The translations under genes were made by a program, and so were the position numbers. Positions 11,877 through 23,510 of a DNA stretch of 64,000 nt are shown here, one piece after another. Every line of letters begins with the position of its first letter. Positions within the stretch are counted from its first letter, which is position 1. Below the pieces are notes generated by a model, which had not been told where the DNA came from, did no database searches, and worked only from the letters and a program-made list of their open reading frames with translations. Source of the stretch: Ceratorhiza oryzae-sativae (lineage: Eukaryota > Basidiomycota > Agaricomycetes > Cantharellales > Ceratobasidiaceae); contig JARWMV010000001.1 of assembly GCA_030998015.1 (NCBI GenBank), positions 186,001 to 250,000 of the forward strand. The letters are read 5' to 3'.

Positions 11877-12150
11877 ACATCCAATTTTTTTGGACAAGTT
11901 AAAAAAAAATGCACAGTATGTCCATTTTGACCATCTGTGATGATATTTCAGCTGCTAGATGCTTAAGAGATGCAGTACTGCATGAAAACAAGTGTATTCT
12001 ATATTGTTAGGACCTTGATGTAGACATATTGAAAATGTGCATTTTGTCCAATTTTTGAGTGATTGGGATAGAATATTCACAAAATCAAGCTAGACAGACT
12101 GTAGTAAATGGTCAAAACATCTATTTTGTGCATCCAAAAAATTTGGATGT
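11877..12150. mobile_element. MITE-like hairpin element, 274 bp
   Basis: Non-coding AT-rich segment bounded by inverted ends: ACATCCAATTTTTTTGGA on the left and its imperfect complement ending TTTGGATGT on the right. The similarity continues inward for about 60 bp (…TTTTGACCAT on both arms). CCCAG occurs just outside the left end and TCCCAG just outside the right end, a possible target duplication. No ORF. It lies 80 bp downstream of the epoxide hydrolase stop. The class cannot be assigned with confidence. Confidence 0.6.
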
Positions 12151-12455
12151 TCCCAGCATACAGAGTTCTTGATTTCATACGCCCCTAAGACAGAATTTCT
12201 CTCCTTAGTCCTCTACCTTCGTAGCTGAGCTAAGTATATATATTAATAGCTCCAAACCTCCTTGCGCAAGATGATTGTGGCAAACGGGATACCTAAAGTA
12301 CATGATCGTGTCTCCCCGAACCATTCACTATGTAAAAACTACGCAGATATGGGCGTTGTGATTTATTCTGAATAAGCGGTTGTAACAGATGCTGTCCTAT
12401 AAAAATTAAAGAGAGATGCCAAAGGAGAGGAAGAGTGAAGCAGCGGCCCTAAGAC
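12151..12455. other. Convergent intergenic spacer
   Basis: 305 bp between the MITE-like element and the methyltransferase stop codon. AT-rich with no ORF of note. It should contain the 3' end signals of the flanking convergent genes. Confidence 0.4.
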
Positions 12456-13707
12456 TCAAAGCTTGTATGCAGACACAACATGGTACCTAACGACAGCGTT
12501 ATTCATTGGATCCCTAACCTCCTTTCGAATATGTTCGAACCATTCTTCAAACTCTGCCTCCGTCATCCCAGCAGATAAGAAGACTGGTCGGGTGTTTTCT
12601 ACAAACTGGCAAACGTTCATGGCCATCAACAATCCAACCTCTTGCATTCTAGGATCCGGATGCCAAAGTCCGTTCACAGGGAGCTCCCATATTCGATGGG
12701 ACGTTTGATGGAATCCAAAGTTAGCCCTCGATGCCCAAAGCAGATCCCCCCGGCTAAGCCACGTATCAATGAACTGGGATCCTTCTGTTTGAATACCACG
12801 CCTTGACCACAGAGCTCGAATTTGTTCAAACAAGCGCGCGGTTTGTCCACAAGGGCTATCCAGGGCTGGCGTGAGCTCATTAGGAAGTGTGATTCGAGGG
12901 TATATCTCAGCAAATATGAATAATCCGCCTGGCCGAAGGACTCGGTGCATATCTTTCAGAAGACCACGCCAATCCGTTACCTACCAGACGAACAGATATG
13001 AGCATTATCACAATAATTTTGGAGCGGGCGACCCCACCATGCCGAGCGAATGCCGTGCGTGAACGATGTCAAACGTTCCATCGTTCTCCATGATACCCTC
13101 ATGCACATCATACACTTCATAATGCAAGTTGTTTCGTGGCAAATGCTGGATTGTTGGAGCGACGTCGATGGTTTTGACATAAACGTCTGGATATCTCGCA
13201 GCTATCTCTTCTGCCCTGTATAACTCATGTCAGAATTGATTAGAGGTAATAACTATTGGAACAGCGAAAACGCACCACATGCCGGTTTGTGTGCGGACAT
13301 CGAGCACACTCTTACGTCTCCCGTCCGGACATGACGTAAGGTGCTTAGCGATCAGCTCATCGAGAGGATCTCCGACAACCAGCTTGACAGCCAAATGCTG
13401 AATTCGCAGGCGACGAATCTCGCCCTGATCTGACGGCAAAGCCATGGGAACTCCGTCATATGAAGGATACGCGCGCCCGCATTCGTAACGGAAGAACGCT
13501 GTAGCTTCAATTAGTGGCATATATTGAAAGCTGGTTCAACAATGACTTACTCGATACGTCATTTGAGCGGATTGTGGCCATAGTATCTGTACTAGAATCA
13601 GTGTCACTTGTGTAACTGCTCTCAGTCTCGTATTCTGCTGCACCAGCCGCGGGGTCAACTACCCATACAACGCCTTCCGTAGAATTGTCCCACACGCGGG
13701 TAGCCAT
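12456..13707 (-). CDS. Class I SAM-dependent methyltransferase with altered motif I
   Basis: Rossmann-fold methyltransferase of the type often annotated LaeA-like or 'methyltransferase domain' in fungi; substrate unknown. Start Met at 13707 (MATRVWDNSTEG) with an acidic, Ser/Thr-rich N-terminus. Exon 2 (about 13273-13504) carries the region before motif I and the loop itself. After an intron come AEEIAARYPDVYVKTIDVAP (motif II-type Asp), GTFDIVHARHSLGM, and VTDWRGLLKDMHRVLRPGGL (the conserved post-motif LRPGG). The C-terminal half ends ...VVSAYKL with TGA at 12456-12458. Introns are short and in phase. The glycine-rich SAM loop reads VLDVRTQTGMW where the family normally has VLD(V/I)GTGTG-W, so two loop glycines are replaced. 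No other damage is visible. It could be a divergent or catalytically weak member. Confidence 0.82.
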
Positions 13708-15545
13708 AGAATGTTAATTAGAGCTTTCAGTAAGTGAAGACGTATTTGAAATCCACTATCAAAGGACGATGTGTGATATTTTATGAATCGCGTCGTCTGA
13801 AAATAGCGGCCAACTCGGAGAGCGGGGGGGGGTGTCGCCCCCCTTTTCTTCCGAGAGTTTGGGTATTTGTAGGGCCCCAATGCCACAGCCACCCCTCTCA
13901 GGGGAGCATCACACCAGCATCACAGGGTTATCTACGCGTGGATCTCTTCTGTCGTTTTAATTCAATGGCCCCAGATTATACTCGTTGCCACATCTCGAGC
14001 TGCCTGTTAATCGTGTCATTGTGGGCTGTGCTTCACTTGGAGCCACCTTTGCTAACTCTACAGTTCTATCGTGTTGTTTTCTATGAGGGGGCTGGCGTAT
14101 CTGGGTTTCTCGGAGTGACTTTGTTCACACGTCACTTTGGGCCTTCACACGATGACCTTTGGGATTCGAGTAGTAAAATGTCTATTTCTCTCTTGCCATG
14201 ACAGTTATCGCCCAATCGGTTTTGTCTGCCTCTGATGCGTTGGTATTCGTAAGTTCGATAGTCGGGAAGCTAGCTTGAAAATCGCAGAGGTTATTTGGGT
14301 ATTTTGATGTCTCACTTAACCATCCTTGGCTCAGTTGTCACATACGACTTATGAAAATCGAATCCTGGCTAGGAGGATCAGGGATATCGCAAAACCGTTC
14401 AGCGTAACCTTATGCGCCAAACGTGTTTAGTCGATCAGGGTAGCACAAGGCTGATCATTGGGGATATTTAGCAAAACTGCTTGTTCCCACTGTCGAGTCC
14501 TAGTCTGGTTGCCTCCTTGGGCGTTGGGCAAGACAATCAATCAGGGCGCACAGCCTGGAGGCGCGGCATGACACCCTATTTGAGTTTCGTCAAGCGTGGA
14601 TCGGGTCATATGAATGAATCGCGAGGTACCCTAGCGGCTCGTGAAAGTTGATCTGAACTCCGCCAAAAGTAAAGTGCGGTAACTCGAAAATCATAATATC
14701 GTTAATCAGCACGGGCAGAATGGATCTTCATCACTAATTGAGTAGATAAATCGGCTTCGGAATCGAAGTGAGCTCGTATTTGATGATGGACCTGTGGCCT
14801 GCATCCAGCGAAGGCAGCACAGTAATGTCTGGACCACAGTGAATGCACTCCTGGCACCTGAGCTCCTATTTTTTTAAAAGTATATTTGCATACATATTTA
14901 ACAACCCACACGAAAACTATGATCAAACCGTTCAGAGGAAACAGAAAAAAAAAAACACATCAGAGGATAAAAACAGGACACAGGGGGTGAGACAGGGGTC
15001 AGGGTCAAATGGCCAAAAGGTGTACTACATCAGCAAAAACAGGGTTTTTGTAAACCAGGATTTCATGGATTATAGGCAATAAACCCCAATTTATGAAATC
15101 CACTTTTTATAAACCTAGGTGTCTCCCAGGAAGCACTCTGGACATATATTTGGGGAATTTCAAATTGTGTTATCACTACAGTCAGACCCCTTGATAGTGC
15201 ACTCCTCATTAGTGGAGAAACAACACATGTGCTTTTACTGAATAATTTGAAATTACACCACTTGGGCTTTTGCCTTGCTGAATGATCTGCACAGCCACAC
15301 ATGACTAAACAAGTGAAGTGGCTCAGAATTGGGTGGCCACCAATAAGAATGACTCAGAAACTCCAGGGTATATAAGTATATGCACACTATAGGGGTGTGT
15401 AGCACTTCCTGACCTCCCTCACTTGAAGCACCAGTGAAATCCTAGGCTGCCTCAGTCAATCACTGCTGCAATTGCTAACCAACAATGCATACAACAGCAG
15501 AACCTCACATACAGCAACAAGTTATGCATACTAGATCACTATTAT
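13708..15545. other. Intergenic to repeat-boundary region, no gene seen
   Basis: The left part (to about 14,850) resembles gene-space sequence, with a G9/C6 inverted run at 13826-13842 and a 155-codon ORF (13734-14201) without recognisable motifs. From about 14,900 the sequence becomes poor in CpG and rich in TG/CA with an A10 tract near 14946, marking entry into the repeat block. No feature is identified up to the target duplication at 15541. Confidence 0.4.
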
Positions 15546-16589
15546 TGTTATGACCTGCACAGACAGCCATAATGTAACAAGAGAATTAGCCTATAGTGTC
15601 ATGGCCTAGACCATGAGCACAATTTTATTATGATTTTCCTATATTTTATTATTTTACTTTGTTTTGGACAAGTCCCATTTATTCAGATATATGCATAGAT
15701 TAATCACCCTGTCATGTGACATTGTTGTTGTTGACCCAAGTTGATGTCTTCTGGAATATTCTGTAGTGACATGGCATGACTCACTTCTTATTGGTCCTGG
15801 TATTGGATATGTACTGCCTCAGCCATGAATATATAAGGGAGAGTCTGAGAGCCTTAAGCCTCAGAACTCAACCTCCTGTTCTACCCTTCCTCGTTGTCTA
15901 CCTGCTAGGCTCTGCCAGTAGTACCTTGCCCAGATCTCTTTAGATCAAGTGTGCCCTTACTAAGCCTTGCATCTCATCACACCAACCCCCTTCCTCGCTG
16001 CGCATCCCATCTTAGACGTTGCGGTTTGACCTTTGGCCCTCATAGCCCATAGGTCCACCATTGCCTCATCAGTGTTTGGCCTTAGTTGTGACAGCGTGGC
16101 CTTTACATATAGTTTATAGCATTTTCTCCTAAGTCAAACAAGCTATAAACATAGTCATGTGACCTTGGTGCTTATCCTGGCACATACAGTGGTTATCAAA
16201 CTCACTCCTGCAATTCTCTCCATTGTAACTTGGAGCAAGGAGCAAGTTATGATGTGACCTCAGTGCTTAAATCATGTGACCCTTGGACCTTGCATGGCTC
16301 TATAAGATTTGGAGCCACAACAACCCTAAGAGCAACTTATTTAATACTGTTTACACCACATATGACCCATAACATACTGCAGACTGCAGAACAGTCTGAC
16401 TCATACCTTGAAGGGTATATAACTCATCAACAACAAGACTGTGGACCCCAGCTTGCTTTATCTCATCAACCACAGGGATCATCTGTACATACTACATAAA
16501 TACTATCAATATACACTGCAAATTACCACTGACAATGTAGCAACTACTTAAGGAATCAACAGAGACAAGGAGACAGAGGGGTCTTGACA
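15546..16589 (+). repeat. Old solo LTR of the outer gypsy family, split by another LTR
   Basis: Starts TGTTATGACCTG and ends GTCTTGACA, flanked by direct repeats ATTAT at 15541-15545 and 16590-16594. It is a diverged copy of the 658/671-bp LTRs at 20487 and 37811: it shares GTGACCTTGGTGCTTA, CCATTG-AACTTGGAGCAAGGAG and the block AGCTTGCTTTATCTCATCAA near 16449. The perfect target duplication shows a single insertion reduced to a solo LTR by recombination. A second LTR lies inside it (15597-16107). Confidence 0.85.
15597..16107 (+). repeat. Solo LTR of the inner gypsy family
   Basis: Begins TGTCATGGCCTAGACCATGA and ends GGCCTTTACA (511 bp), flanked by TATAG at 15592-15596 and 16108-16112. It matches the LTRs of the complete element at 26514 and 32300, including the TATA region ATGAATATATAAGGGAGAGT and the transcript-start-like AGAACTCAACCT. 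Confidence 0.93.
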
Positions 16590-16694
16590 ATTATGCTCAC
16601 AAACCATATGGCAGCACTCAAATCGACACTGTTGGATATTTTCACCTTGAATTTCCCACTTTCAGCAAGAGCACAATGTATAGCATTCTTGCTA

Positions 16695-16811
16695 GAGATG
16701 TCACCTGGGAAGAGCCTGGGTACCTGAAATTACAAAGTCTTACACAGACTTGGCAATCCATTTACAACTGTTTGTAATGCAGGTACCCAAGCTCTTCCCA
16801 GGTGACATCAC
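16695..16811. mobile_element. Small TA-flanked MITE with long inverted ends
   Basis: The left arm GATGTCACCTGGGAAGAG (from 16697) is repeated in inverse at 16791-16808, and similarity extends over about 37 bp per arm (GGGTACCTG, then TTACA). The element is flanked by TA at 16693-16694 and 16812-16813, as expected for a Tc1/mariner-mobilised MITE. It lies just upstream of the pogo-like transposase remnant. Non-coding. Confidence 0.65.
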
Positions 16812-16817
16812 TAATTC

Positions 16818-17327
16818 TTGCTCACAAGCAGGAAATCCAGGATCATTGCAAAAATCATGCTGAACACCTCATATAAGCATCCACTTCATCTATCACTTCC
16901 CCAGGTTGATGAAGTGATGTGCCTCTGGACACAAGAACAAATTAATCACAGTTTACTATTGACTGGCAACTCAATTTGTGAAAAGGCATGTAGTTTTTGC
17001 AAACAGTTCAGTGTACCTTGCAATCAATACCTCAACTTTTCAACCAGATGGCTTGGTTGCTTCAAAGAGCATATTGGACTGAGGGAAATATGGCAACATG
17101 GTGAGGCAGCATCTGCACTGACTGATTGAATTGCTGCCAAAATTTTACATCTTCAAGGTCTCTTACAGCTATGGCCTCCCCAAGACAACTACAACTTTGA
17201 TGAATCTGTGCTTTACTTCCATTGCCATTGCATTCACAGTCTGGTCTTTGAGCAGATGTCAGGGCACTAGGAGGACAAAGCCTGGCTGTCACTTGGGCTC
17301 TGTACTAACAATGATGGCTTAGACATG
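16818..17327 (+). pseudogene. Remnant of a pogo/Fot-type DDE transposase
   Basis: Translation gives a CENP-B/Tc5-like DNA-binding region: a W--E-I tract, then SICEKACSFCKQF, STRWLGCFKEHIGL and HGEAASA, matching the GWL-FK-RH...GEAAS pattern of pogo-type transposases. The start of the DDE domain follows (DNYNFDESVLY, corresponding to the usual NADETGLF, then LGLCTNNDG). Two in-frame stops occur: TGA near 17127 and TAG near 17268. The gene is cut off at 17328 by an LTR fragment. N-terminal limit uncertain. Confidence 0.65.
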
Positions 17328-17877
17328 TGTTATGGATTACTGACATTTTCTATTATTTTAGTCTGCTCTGCTGACCTCAATCAATGCCTCTGTAATTAAT
17401 TTGTGAATTATTTGAATTTGTATGTGCCTCAATTGTACTATTTTGCATTCCATTAAATAGTACAAATTTCTCGCTCTCCAACGCATATTTTATTAAGTTT
17501 TTACAATAAGATCTCAGAGAGATACAGAGGTTGCAATATTTCCTCTTATCAGGAGATATTGATTACAACGTCGCACTGCTCATATCTCGGCAACCGCTTA
17601 CGCTATAAAAACGATCTTATGCTCTATCGATAGCTAATCTTCAGCGGTATCTGCTGCCCGAAGATCGTCGCGATCCACCAGATCCTCGTGCCGGAATGCC
17701 CTGAAGATCATTAGAATCTTACTGGACCATCAATCAAGATCTAATGACTCCAGTGAGTCAGGAGAGCCTTCCAAATTGATCCAGAAGCTTCTCTGACTCA
17801 CTTTATAACTCACTGAGATGTAGCCTCCATTCATTACATGTATATACTATGATAATATGATCTACAAGCCAATAGCA
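17328..17877 (+). repeat. Truncated 5' part of the 1.3-kb LTR family
   Basis: Begins TGTTATGGATTACTGACATT and follows the LTR at 40960 for about 550 bp up to CAAGCCAATAGCA, where similarity stops abruptly. It contains the conserved blocks CCTCTTATCAGGAGATATTG and ATCTCGGCAACCGCTTACGC. No 3' end and no target duplication, so a deletion or truncated copy. Confidence 0.85.
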
Positions 17878-18680
17878 CTCAGCAAAAACCCAAAAATCTA
17901 ACTAGCACTTGTGAGATCAGGTTAGCACAGAAGCTTGGTAGTTAACCCCCCCCCCCATATATAGCACATGGTGGTGTGATATTGGTGCTACCTAGGGCTA
18001 ATGAGGTTACACTACTGAGTGCTCATGAGGACCATGCTACTGAGTGCTAGTTAGTGGCTGGATAATGTGACCTCCCCCCCTAGTGGTTGGGAGGTTAAAT
18101 GAAATGAACTAATTGCACATGGAGCTATTTTCAGCATGCATATAATAGGCTATAGATGTATTATAACCAAAAAGCCATATGTACACAATCACAGGAGGAA
18201 GAAAAACAAGGCAAACAATAGTACTTTTGCTGGAGTTTGCCAAGAAGTCAAAATGCTGTGAAAAAATGAACCCAGTGTGAGAGTGAAGAGACAAGAGCAG
18301 CACCTTGACAACAAGCAGCTAAAATTGAGTCCAAGAGTAGAGTATTCAACCAAAATGAATTGGTATCGAGGTGTTATACAGCCAGATGCTGGACACTAAT
18401 GCAAGTTTGAGTGTCAAACAGAACATTCAAGAGATAAAAACAAAGGTCAAATGTTGGTGATTGAATGTTGGACAGTGTATTCCAAATGTTGAAAATCAAA
18501 AGTTGGATGTTGAATGTTGGGCATCAAATGTTGAATATCAAATACTGAATGTTGGATGTCAAGTGTTTAATGTTGGATGGCTGGGTTTGTAGATAAAAAA
18601 AAAGAATGTAACAAACCTGTGAGTCAAATGTTGTTGATCAGAGTAGAGGGGGATGGGTATTGAAAAGAAAAGAGCCAGAT
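17878..18680. repeat. Low-complexity and degenerate tandem repeat region
   Basis: Contains a C13 run near 17948, a second C-rich tract near 18070, and at about 18370-18600 a degenerate minisatellite built on variants of GAATGTTGGATGTCAAATGTT. No gene. It is almost devoid of CpG. Confidence 0.55.
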
Positions 18681-18689
18681 GTCAAAGCT

Positions 18690-20481
18690 CTAAGCTAAAT
18701 ATTGAAGAAAGGATATTGGTTTTGGAGATAATAGACAAGCATTGAACACATACTGAAATGCCAAATGCCAAAAAGAAACCTGGAATTGAAACTTTGAAGC
18801 TGAAGGCTGACAGTTGGGAATCCAGAATTGAAAACTGGAAACAAAGCTCAGTGCATAGCATTGCATTGCATTGAAGAGAAGAGACGTCAGGCACTTGAAG
18901 TTGGATGTGCGCTTAGCAAGATAAAGCCAATTGAACACAATCCAGGCATGCTTGAGGCAGGTAGATGTACAAAGTTCAAATTCAATTTGGGTCTTTCAGC
19001 AGCGCATGTATACATTAAGTTCAAATTCAAGTTCAAATTCAAGTTCAAATTCAAGTTCAAAAAAAAGATCCACCTGCATGCATTATAGATGGGCAGTGCG
19101 ACCACCTGCACACATACAAAAACAGGCAGTGTAGTTACCTGCACATGTACACAGATGGGCAGTGTGAGATCTATTCAAGGGAAAGGGGAAATATAGCAAT
19201 ATCAAGGAATCAGGAAACACAGAGGGGGTTGAGGGATCTGGAGTTAATCAGCTTGGCCTTTGCCCTTCAAGCAAGCAGTTCAGTAGCTGTGCTTGTTGTA
19301 TTCAGGGTTGCATGAAGGAGTGCAGGACTCAGCATCCCCCAGGGTGTCAGCAAGAGGATATCTGAGGAAGGGATTAGGTGATTGGGTGTGTTCAATCAGC
19401 AATCCATGAATGGGGGAGTACATGTGCTCTTCACCATCCTCAGGGAATGTTTGACTGCTCTGCAGTGCAAGCGCACAGAGGCTACCTGTGTGTGATGCCT
19501 TGGACAGGGTTTTGGGTGGTGGAGTGTCAGGACAGAATTCCAATTGGAACACCACATCTTCATGGTCCTTGTGCTTATCAATGAATGAAGTGCCACAGTA
19601 ATCACTGAACTGTGAATCAGCTAACAATGTGACTAGATAAATAGCACTAGACTCACAAGGCATAATCAGACCATCCCTTTTGCAACCTTGCTGTGCACCT
19701 CAGTGCAATGGCCTGCAGTCCCTTCAATCCAGCTAAGTGCAATTCATATTTATCAAGCATTTTTGCAGCACCAAGGTCGCTATTGACAAAGTACCCAGTT
19801 TGCCACTCTTCAATGCAAAATTGCATCTAGGACAGCCAAATAGATTGGTTCAAATGGAGACAAATGTATAACATAGACACTCACCATTGCTAGAATAAAA
19901 GCAACAACAGTGAGTGGCATGTCTTCAAAATAGTCCAGATATAGCATTCCAACAGAATTTGGCCCTTGGAAAAGCACAGCAGCTATGCAACATGTGATGT
20001 GTTTGTTTTCATAGTGGCCTTGACATGGCTGGTAGCTCTGTATTAATCATATAGGCATGATAGCTTGCTCAGGTAGTTGAAACATGCTTACTGTACAATG
20101 AAAAGTATTGGGGTAGATTTTGTTGAATCAATCCAAGTTGGCCCAGATATCATCTTGAGTGACAATGCAACCATCAAAGTGGTAAACAATTTCAACAATC
20201 AGTCAAATCTTCTCTTTTATCTTTCCCCATAGCATTGCAATATAGTTTACCATCTGCAAACAGACATTAAACTGCATGTATGTGCCAAAAATCAAAGTAC
20301 TCACTATCTCAAGCTCTTCCATTGTTGCTGCCTGGTACAGAAGATCTGGAAACAAGGTGTACCATGTTGCCTCATGGACACACACTGCCCATATCATGTA
20401 GATGCTGCAAGTTTGATAGGCACCTTCAATGAGTATATATGCAAATAAATGAATCTTCACATACATATGGACCTGGCACCA
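18690..20481 (-). pseudogene. Decayed gene of unknown family, distal part
   Basis: Minus-strand open segments at 20203-20466 (CSIYMIWAVCVHEATWYTLF...) and 19280-19663 look like former coding exons, but no complete gene can be drawn. The segment lies left of the outer retrotransposon. The matching decayed minus-strand gene on the right (38487-40958) would join it here if the transposon were removed, since the duplication CAATG brackets the insertion. CpG is almost absent. I do not recognise the family. Confidence 0.35.
19016..19062. repeat. 12-bp tandem repeat
   Basis: About four copies of AAGTTCAAATTC in a row, ending in an A7 run. Simple-sequence repeat inside the decayed region. Confidence 0.9.
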
Positions 20482-20486
20482 ATGTG

Positions 20487-21144
20487 TTATGACCTGTCAA
20501 ACGGACATAACAAAACAACTAAATATTTTTTACAGATTTATGGCATTTTTTCCTAAGCAGAACAAGCCATAAACAAGGTCACGTGACCTTGGCGCTTATG
20601 GTGGTTACCCTGAACTCGCTCCAGCATTTCTCTCCATTGTTACTTGGAGCAAGGAGCAAGTTGTCACATGATCTCAGTGCTTACAGAAGAATCATGTGAC
20701 CTCAGCGCTTACAGTGGTTACCCTGAACTCACTCCAGCATTTCTCTCCATTGTTACTTGGAGTGAGGAGCGAGTTGTCACGTAATCTCAGCGCTTATGGC
20801 AGGATCACATGACCTCAGCACCTACCCCTCAGACCTCACATGGCTCTATAAGATTCGGAGCTGCACAAACTTAAGACAAACAATTACCTAACCCATAGTA
20901 CTGTACATAACCTACACCTACTGCGGAGTGTGCTTAGATAATACATCTGCAGCCACTGCAGCCACAGGCATGTATAAGAGGGATAAAGCAAGACTGGACG
21001 CCTCAGCTTGCTTTATCTCATCAACCACCATAGACCATAGCAAACCCTGTAACTAGAACACTCAATACATACTGTATAGCACCAAACTGTCAATGCAGCC
21101 ACTACTTAAGTGCTTCACAAGGAAGCCTCCAGAGGGTCACAACA
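20487..21144 (+). repeat. 5' LTR of the outer gypsy element
   Basis: Begins TGTTATGACCTGTCAAACGG and ends GGTCACAACA. It contains two near-repeats of a segment with GTGGTTACCCTGAACTC and CTCCATTGTTACTTGGAG. A TATA box (TATAAG, 20973-20978) lies 32 bp before AGCTTGCTTTAT (21005-21016), the predicted transcript start. Confidence 0.95.
20973..21016 (+). promoter_or_regulatory. LTR core promoter and predicted transcript 5' end
   Basis: TATAAG at 20973-20978, then AGCTTGCTTTAT at 21005-21016, complementary to the priming site after the LTR. The sequence between also contains ATAAAGCAAG, so the RNA could form a hairpin with the same 3' half. All of this is conserved in the 3' LTR, and the AGCTTGCTTTAT block also in the old solo LTR near 16449. 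Confidence 0.6.
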
Positions 21145-21146
21145 TT

Positions 21147-21158
21147 ATAAAGCAAGCT
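21147..21158 (+). promoter_or_regulatory. Self-priming-type primer binding site
   Basis: ATAAAGCAAGCT starts two bases (TT) after the 5' LTR. It is the exact reverse complement of AGCTTGCTTTAT at 21005-21016. No TGG-initiated tRNA primer site is present. This arrangement is known from Tf1-type gypsy elements, in which the 5' end of the RNA primes minus-strand synthesis. Confidence 0.65.
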
Positions 21159-21264
21159 CTTAACTTAACTAGTGGCGAACATAAGTATACTACACAGATA
21201 CTAAGGGCTGAGTACATGAGAAACCAGCTAACTCCTGTGATACATAAGAGAACACAAAGGAACT

Positions 21265-22202
21265 ATGTCACAGAGACCACAAACTCAATCTCAAAGCAGA
21301 GTGGCAAATAGTAGGCCACAATCACCCAAACCCGTTGCTTCCCCAGAGGCTGAAGGTAACCCAGATGAGACCCTCCAAGGAATGCCAGGGGGGTTGCCAC
21401 AAAACCCACAACCAGTGGCTCAACCTAACCTCACTCGGGCCCCCATTCTGGGAGGGGAAATAGGGGGAATACCACTCTGCAGTCCTCAACCGCCAATTCA
21501 CCTGATAAATCCAGACCCAGAAGATATCTCAAATCCAGAGAGGGATGAGGTAGAAGATATGACCCAAACCATATACAAACAAGGCATGGCCTTGGCGGAA
21601 GAGGCAAGGACACAACCCCAGCCAGGTCCCAGAACCATAGCCACTGCCAACCCTATCCACACCATTGCCACTGCCATCAGGGTGGGGCTCAAGGAACTTA
21701 GAGACAATAACCATAGGGAACTAGAAAAGGCAATCACAGGTATAAATCAGTGTCAAATATCACTAACCCAACAAGAAGGAAATGTGGACTGGATGGTAAG
21801 GTCAATGGAAACATCCAACAAAAATGTCCTCTATGTGGCAAAAAACCAGGACGACCTAAAAGCAGAAATGGGGAACCTGATAAAAGAATTAAAGGACATC
21901 TCCATGGAAATAAACTGGGTACTGGGAATGCAAGAGCGAAAGCTTGAAAGCTTAGAGAAGAAAACTGAAAACACAGGGGAGATCCTGACCACACTAGAAC
22001 AATGGGTAACTGATCTAGGAAATGAGCTCCAGAAAACAACTGAAGCAGGAAGGCCAAGGGAAAGGACAGAAGAGACCAGGGGAAGAACTAGGGTGGTCAT
22101 AGGAAGCCCCTCACAATCCCCCTCAGCCTCCCCTGGTACAAACACCCTTTCTGGGAAGAACCTTCCAGGCTGAGTCCACAATAAGACCCTGAACAGAACC
22201 TC
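21265..22202 (+). pseudogene. Outer element gag, N-terminal part
   Basis: ATG at 21265 (MSQRPQTQSQSRVANSRPQ) opens a 302-codon frame to TGA at 22171-22173. The N-terminus is Pro/Gln-rich, and a helical, charged middle (about residues 100-270) could form a coiled coil. Downstream the gag frame is broken by the reverse solo LTR at 22203. Part of the loss of frame near 22171-22190 is older decay (two TGA). Confidence 0.75.
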
Positions 22203-23510
22203 TGTTACGGGTCAGGGTACACTTGAATATCTAGAGCTTAAGCAAATGTAGATATGTTAGTATACACTAATCGTACTCAATACTTCTTAGACTAGAGTAA
22301 GAAGGCTCAAAGTAGTTGCAATGCGATCAAGTAACACTCAAGGTAGTCTTAATCTTTCACAGTGTAAACTGACTAATTTATAGGTATAAAGAGCAAGACT
22401 ACTATGGTCAGGTTCCCTTAGATATCTTAAATGTAGTTCAGCCCTAGTCGCTTGGACTAACTGATACTAATCTTAATACTAGGCTTAAGCGATAGCTTAT
22501 AGGATAGATGGTGGGCTGCCTAATGCGAGTACTTCCTCAGCTACAGGTACTTAGATTTCCTCTAATAGCTGGTACTTAATGTCACGCTCAATCAGGCAAT
22601 ATTGTATCCTTAGATATCTCTGTATATAAGATACAATGACTCAGACAGTATATAACTAATATGGTACTATATTCCTCAGTACTAGTTATATAGGAAATCA
22701 CACACAGACAAGAGAAATAGAAAGAGAAAAAGAAACCAATAACCGGTCTGGGTTGAGTAGTGAAGGGAGGTGGTCTGGAAGGGCCTCAGAGGAGGTCCTT
22801 TTATACCCTGAGGAGGGCATTCCAGAGCCAAATAGATACATGCATGCCAGTGCGATCATCAAAAGAGGGTACTGCTATACTGGGGGTACACCCTAGCCCA
22901 GTATAGGATAAAAGAGTAAAGACAGGGTGTGGATTGAAGGCATTGATGCATCTGAGACCTGCTATTGGCTTGTAGATCATATTATCATAGTATATACATG
23001 TAATGAATGGAGGCTACATCTCAGTGAGTTATAAAGTGAGTCAGAGAAGCTTCTGGATCAATTTGGAAGGCTCTCCTGACTCACTGGAGTCTTTAGATCT
23101 TGATTGATGGTCCAGTAAGATTCTAATGATCTTCGGGCCATTCCGGCGCGAGGATCCGGTGGATCGCGACGATCTTCGGGCAGCAGATACCGCCGAAGAT
23201 TAGCTATCGATAGAGCACAAGATCGCTTTGATAGCGTAAGCGGTTGCCGAGATATGAGCGGTGCGATGTTGTAATCAATATCTCCTGATAAGAGGAAATA
23301 TTGCAACCTCTGTATCTCTCTGAGATCTTATCGTAAAAACTTAATAAAATATGCGTTGGAGAGCGGGAAATTTGTACTATTTAATGGAACGGAAAATAGT
23401 ACAATTAAGAGCGCATACAAATTCGAGTATTTCACAATTTAATTACAGAGGCATCGCTTGAGGTTGGCAGAGCAGACTAAAATAATAGAAAATGTTAGTG
23501 ATCCATAACA
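22203..23510 (-). repeat. Reverse-oriented 1.3-kb solo LTR inside gag
   Basis: 1308 bp, flanked by ACCTC at 22198-22202 and 23511-23515. Read on the minus strand it begins TGTTATGGATCACTAACATT and ends GGTACCCTGACCCGTAACA-like. It is the same family as 40960-42260. The perfect duplication shows insertion of a complete element followed by LTR-LTR recombination. It retains more CpG than the copies at 41-43 kb. Confidence 0.92.

Noticed and set aside
17948..18080. CRISPR-like or structured repeat array around the C-rich tracts
   Set aside because: Only two C-runs with loosely similar flanks; no regular repeat-spacer pattern.
18690..18938. 82-codon minus-strand ORF as a gene
   Set aside because: Low-complexity sequence next to minisatellite; composition explained by TG/CA-rich repeats.
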